6,467 nucleotides of DNA, from positions 1-6,467 of the forward strand of contig CAYPQM010000253.1 in assembly GCA_964412845.1 (NCBI GenBank), given 5' to 3'. This document shows positions 5,345-6,467 of the stretch, piece by piece. Numbering within the stretch: position 1 is the stretch's first letter; each line of letters starts with the position of its first letter. Source of the DNA: JAWWPY01 sp964412845 (lineage in GTDB: Bacteria > Actinomycetota > Actinomycetes > Streptosporangiales > Streptosporangiaceae). The position numbers were made by a program, and so were the translations under genes. The notes beneath the pieces were generated by a model. It saw nothing but the letters and a program-made list of their open reading frames with translations. It searched no databases and was not told the DNA's origin.

Positions 5345-6467
5345 TGCCGCTGGCGGCCCTGCCTGGTCGCCGACGCCCCGGCCGAGTCCCCGTTCGCGTG
5401 CACTGACCCGTCAGCAGCCGGCGTCGCGGCCGCATTGGAGGTGTACCCGTACCCGTAGCCATATCCGTAGCCGTATCCGTAACGGCCGCCGTACCCGCTC
5501 TGCTTGGTCACCTCGTTCAGGACTACGCCCACCACCGGGGTGTTGGCCTGTGAGAACTTCTCCGAGGCCCGCTCCAGCTCGGCTCGCCTCGTCTGGCCTG
5601 CGGCCACCACGAGCAGCGTCCCGTCCGCATAGGTCGACAAGACCATCGCGTCGGTGACAGGCAGCACCGGCGGGCTGTCGATGAGGATCAGGTCGAAGTC
5701 GCGGCGGAGCGCGGCGAAGACCTCGTGCGCGTCCGGTCCGCTGAGCAGTTCGGCCGGGTTCGGCGGGACCGCCCCAGCGGCCAGGATCCACAACCGGTCA
5801 TAGTCCTTGACAGGTTGCAGGACCTGCTCCAGTGACCGCTGTCCCCGCAGGACCGTGGTCAGGCCAACGGTCTCATCGACCCCGAAGAACTGACCGATTC
5901 TGGGCCGTCGGAGGTCGCCGGAGACCAGCACGACCCGCTCGCCCGCCTGCGCGAATACCGCTCCTAGGTTGGCCAGCGTGGAGGTCTTGCCCTCGCTGGC
6001 GGCCGGGCTGGTCACCAGCAGAGTTCGCAGCTCGCGTCCTTGCCGGGCGAACTGGAGCGAGGTGCGCAGTGACCGGTATGACTCGGCGGCCGGCGACGTG
6101 GGTTTTGAGGTGGAGACCACCATGGGCTTTTTGCGGCTCTTCCAGGATGTCACCATCGGCACCAGGCCGAGCACCGGAGAACCACTGAGTTGCTCCGCGG
6201 TTTCCTTGGACGTCACCGCGTCGTCGAGGTTGTGCCGCAGGAACGCCGCGCCCAGGCCTAGCATCAGCCCGGCCAGCAGGCCGATCAGCGCATCCTGGAC
6301 GGGTTTGGGAGAGCTCGGCGAGGTGGGTGGCAGGGCCGGGGTGACGACCTCCACCCCTCCGGTCGCTGCGCCCGCGGTCGCTACCGCCCCGCTCACCTGG
6401 AGCTGAGCGTACTGTTCCTTGAGCACTGCCTCCTGGTTGAGCAGGGCCGCCGCTTCCGCTGCAGCGC
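5341..6467 (-). CDS. Polysaccharide chain-length regulator/tyrosine autokinase (Wzz + BY-kinase), C-terminal part, cut by right edge
   Basis: The frame is open to the window edge. The GTG at 6426 is not a real start, because 13 more codons precede it in frame (AAAEAAALLNQEA, helical and coiled-coil-like). Visible length is 374 residues, numbered here from 6465. First comes the end of the Wzz periplasmic domain, then a Pro-rich stretch (PALPPTSPSSP, 43-53), the second membrane helix (about 59-76) and a basic loop. Next is the kinase: Walker A SPAASEGKTS (153-162), Walker A' VSGDLRRP (181-188) and Walker B DLILIDSPP (258-266). A tyrosine cluster follows (eight Tyr, 325-341), then a low-complexity tail of about 32 residues. 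Such proteins set polymer length and export by autophosphorylation of the Tyr cluster; the fused form is common in actinobacteria and proteobacteria. The first Asp of Walker A' is replaced by Ser182. It leads the visible operon, and the stop overlaps the next start. Confidence 0.94.
   Translation of the reverse strand, partial: AAAEAAALLNQEAVLKEQYAQLQVSGAVATAGAATGGVEVVTPALPPTSPSSPKPVQDALIGLLAGLMLGLGAAFLRHNLDDAVTSKETAEQLSGSPVLGLVPMVTSWKSRKKPMVVSTSKPTSPAAESYRSLRTSLQFARQGRELRTLLVTSPAASEGKTSTLANLGAVFAQAGERVVLVSGDLRRPRIGQFFGVDETVGLTTVLRGQRSLEQVLQPVKDYDRLWILAAGAVPPNPAELLSGPDAHEVFAALRRDFDLILIDSPPVLPVTDAMVLSTYADGTLLVVAAGQTRRAELERASEKFSQANTPVVGVVLNEVTKQSGYGGRYGYGYGYGYGYGYTSNAAATPAADGSVHANGDSAGASATRQGRQRQ
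5443..5493 (-). repeat. Hexanucleotide TAC-GGN repeat encoding a Tyr-Gly run (kinase tyrosine cluster)
   Basis: In the kinase frame this DNA reads Tyr-Gly-Gly-Arg, then six Tyr-Gly dipeptides and a final Tyr, so eight tyrosines fall within 17 residues. The six-base units differ only at wobble positions (TAC or TAT; GGA, GGC or GGG). From BY-kinase knowledge this is the autophosphorylation cluster. The unit length keeps the reading frame, so slippage would change the number of tyrosines without truncating the protein. Confidence 0.85.

Noticed and set aside
4350..5462. 780-residue form of the glycosyltransferase starting at 5462
   Set aside because: The extension is only a shadow of the membrane transferase gene. 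The GT4 N-terminus begins at 4349 with its own ribosome site.
4920..5657. Plus-strand open frame (245 codons) across the transferase/kinase junction
   Set aside because: It spans two conserved minus-strand genes and shows no protein features.
6424..6426. GTG at 6426 as the start of the kinase gene
   Set aside because: The frame continues upstream to the window edge with helix-forming residues, and the first membrane helix and most of the Wzz domain would be missing from such a product.
1..6467. RNA genes, insertion sequences, attachment sites, promoters or terminators
   Set aside because: All of the window is covered by overlapping coding sequence. I saw no transposase, no tRNA- or rRNA-like sequence and no hairpin followed by a T run on the minus strand.

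Overview
The window is a gapless piece of a surface-polysaccharide (exopolysaccharide or capsule) biosynthesis locus. The DNA is very GC-rich, with strong G/C preference at third codon positions and two GTG starts among the five visible starts. Together with the actinobacterial flavour of the proteins, this suggests a high-GC Gram-positive bacterium (Actinomycetota). Genus cannot be told from the sequence.

All six genes lie on the minus strand, so transcription runs from the right edge (6467) to the left edge (1). In that order they are: (1) the C-terminal part of a Wzz-type chain-length regulator fused to a bacterial tyrosine autokinase (BY-kinase), cut by the right edge; (2) a polytopic membrane MraY/WecA-type glycosyl-1-phosphate transferase; (3) a WbuB-like GT4 glycosyltransferase; (4) an atypical NAD(P)-binding SDR annotated in its family as an epimerase/dehydratase; (5) a heparinase II/III-type polysaccharide lyase homologue; (6) the N-terminal part of an alcohol-dehydrogenase-like oxidoreductase of the 'bi-domain' type, cut by the left edge.

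Every junction overlaps: ATGA at 5341-5344, 19 bp at 4331-4349, ATGA at 3120-3123, GTGA at 2245-2248 and GTGA at 431-434. There is no intergenic DNA, and I see no internal promoter or terminator. The set is best read as one translationally coupled operon whose promoter lies beyond 6467 and whose end lies beyond position 1.

Inferred joint function: gene 2 loads the first sugar phosphate onto undecaprenyl phosphate, gene 3 adds a following sugar, gene 4 probably acts on a nucleotide-sugar or lipid-linked intermediate, and gene 1 controls chain length and export by tyrosine phosphorylation. Genes 5 and 6 look like polymer-modifying or uronate-handling enzymes that recur together in such clusters, and their exact role is not settled. 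The most unusual details are a seven-unit 15-bp (pentapeptide) minisatellite inside the lyase gene, a Tyr-Gly dipeptide run forming the kinase's tyrosine cluster, and loss of the YxxxK dyad in the SDR. I see no unambiguous new system; the lyase/oxidoreductase pair in a biosynthetic operon is the part whose biochemistry is least known.
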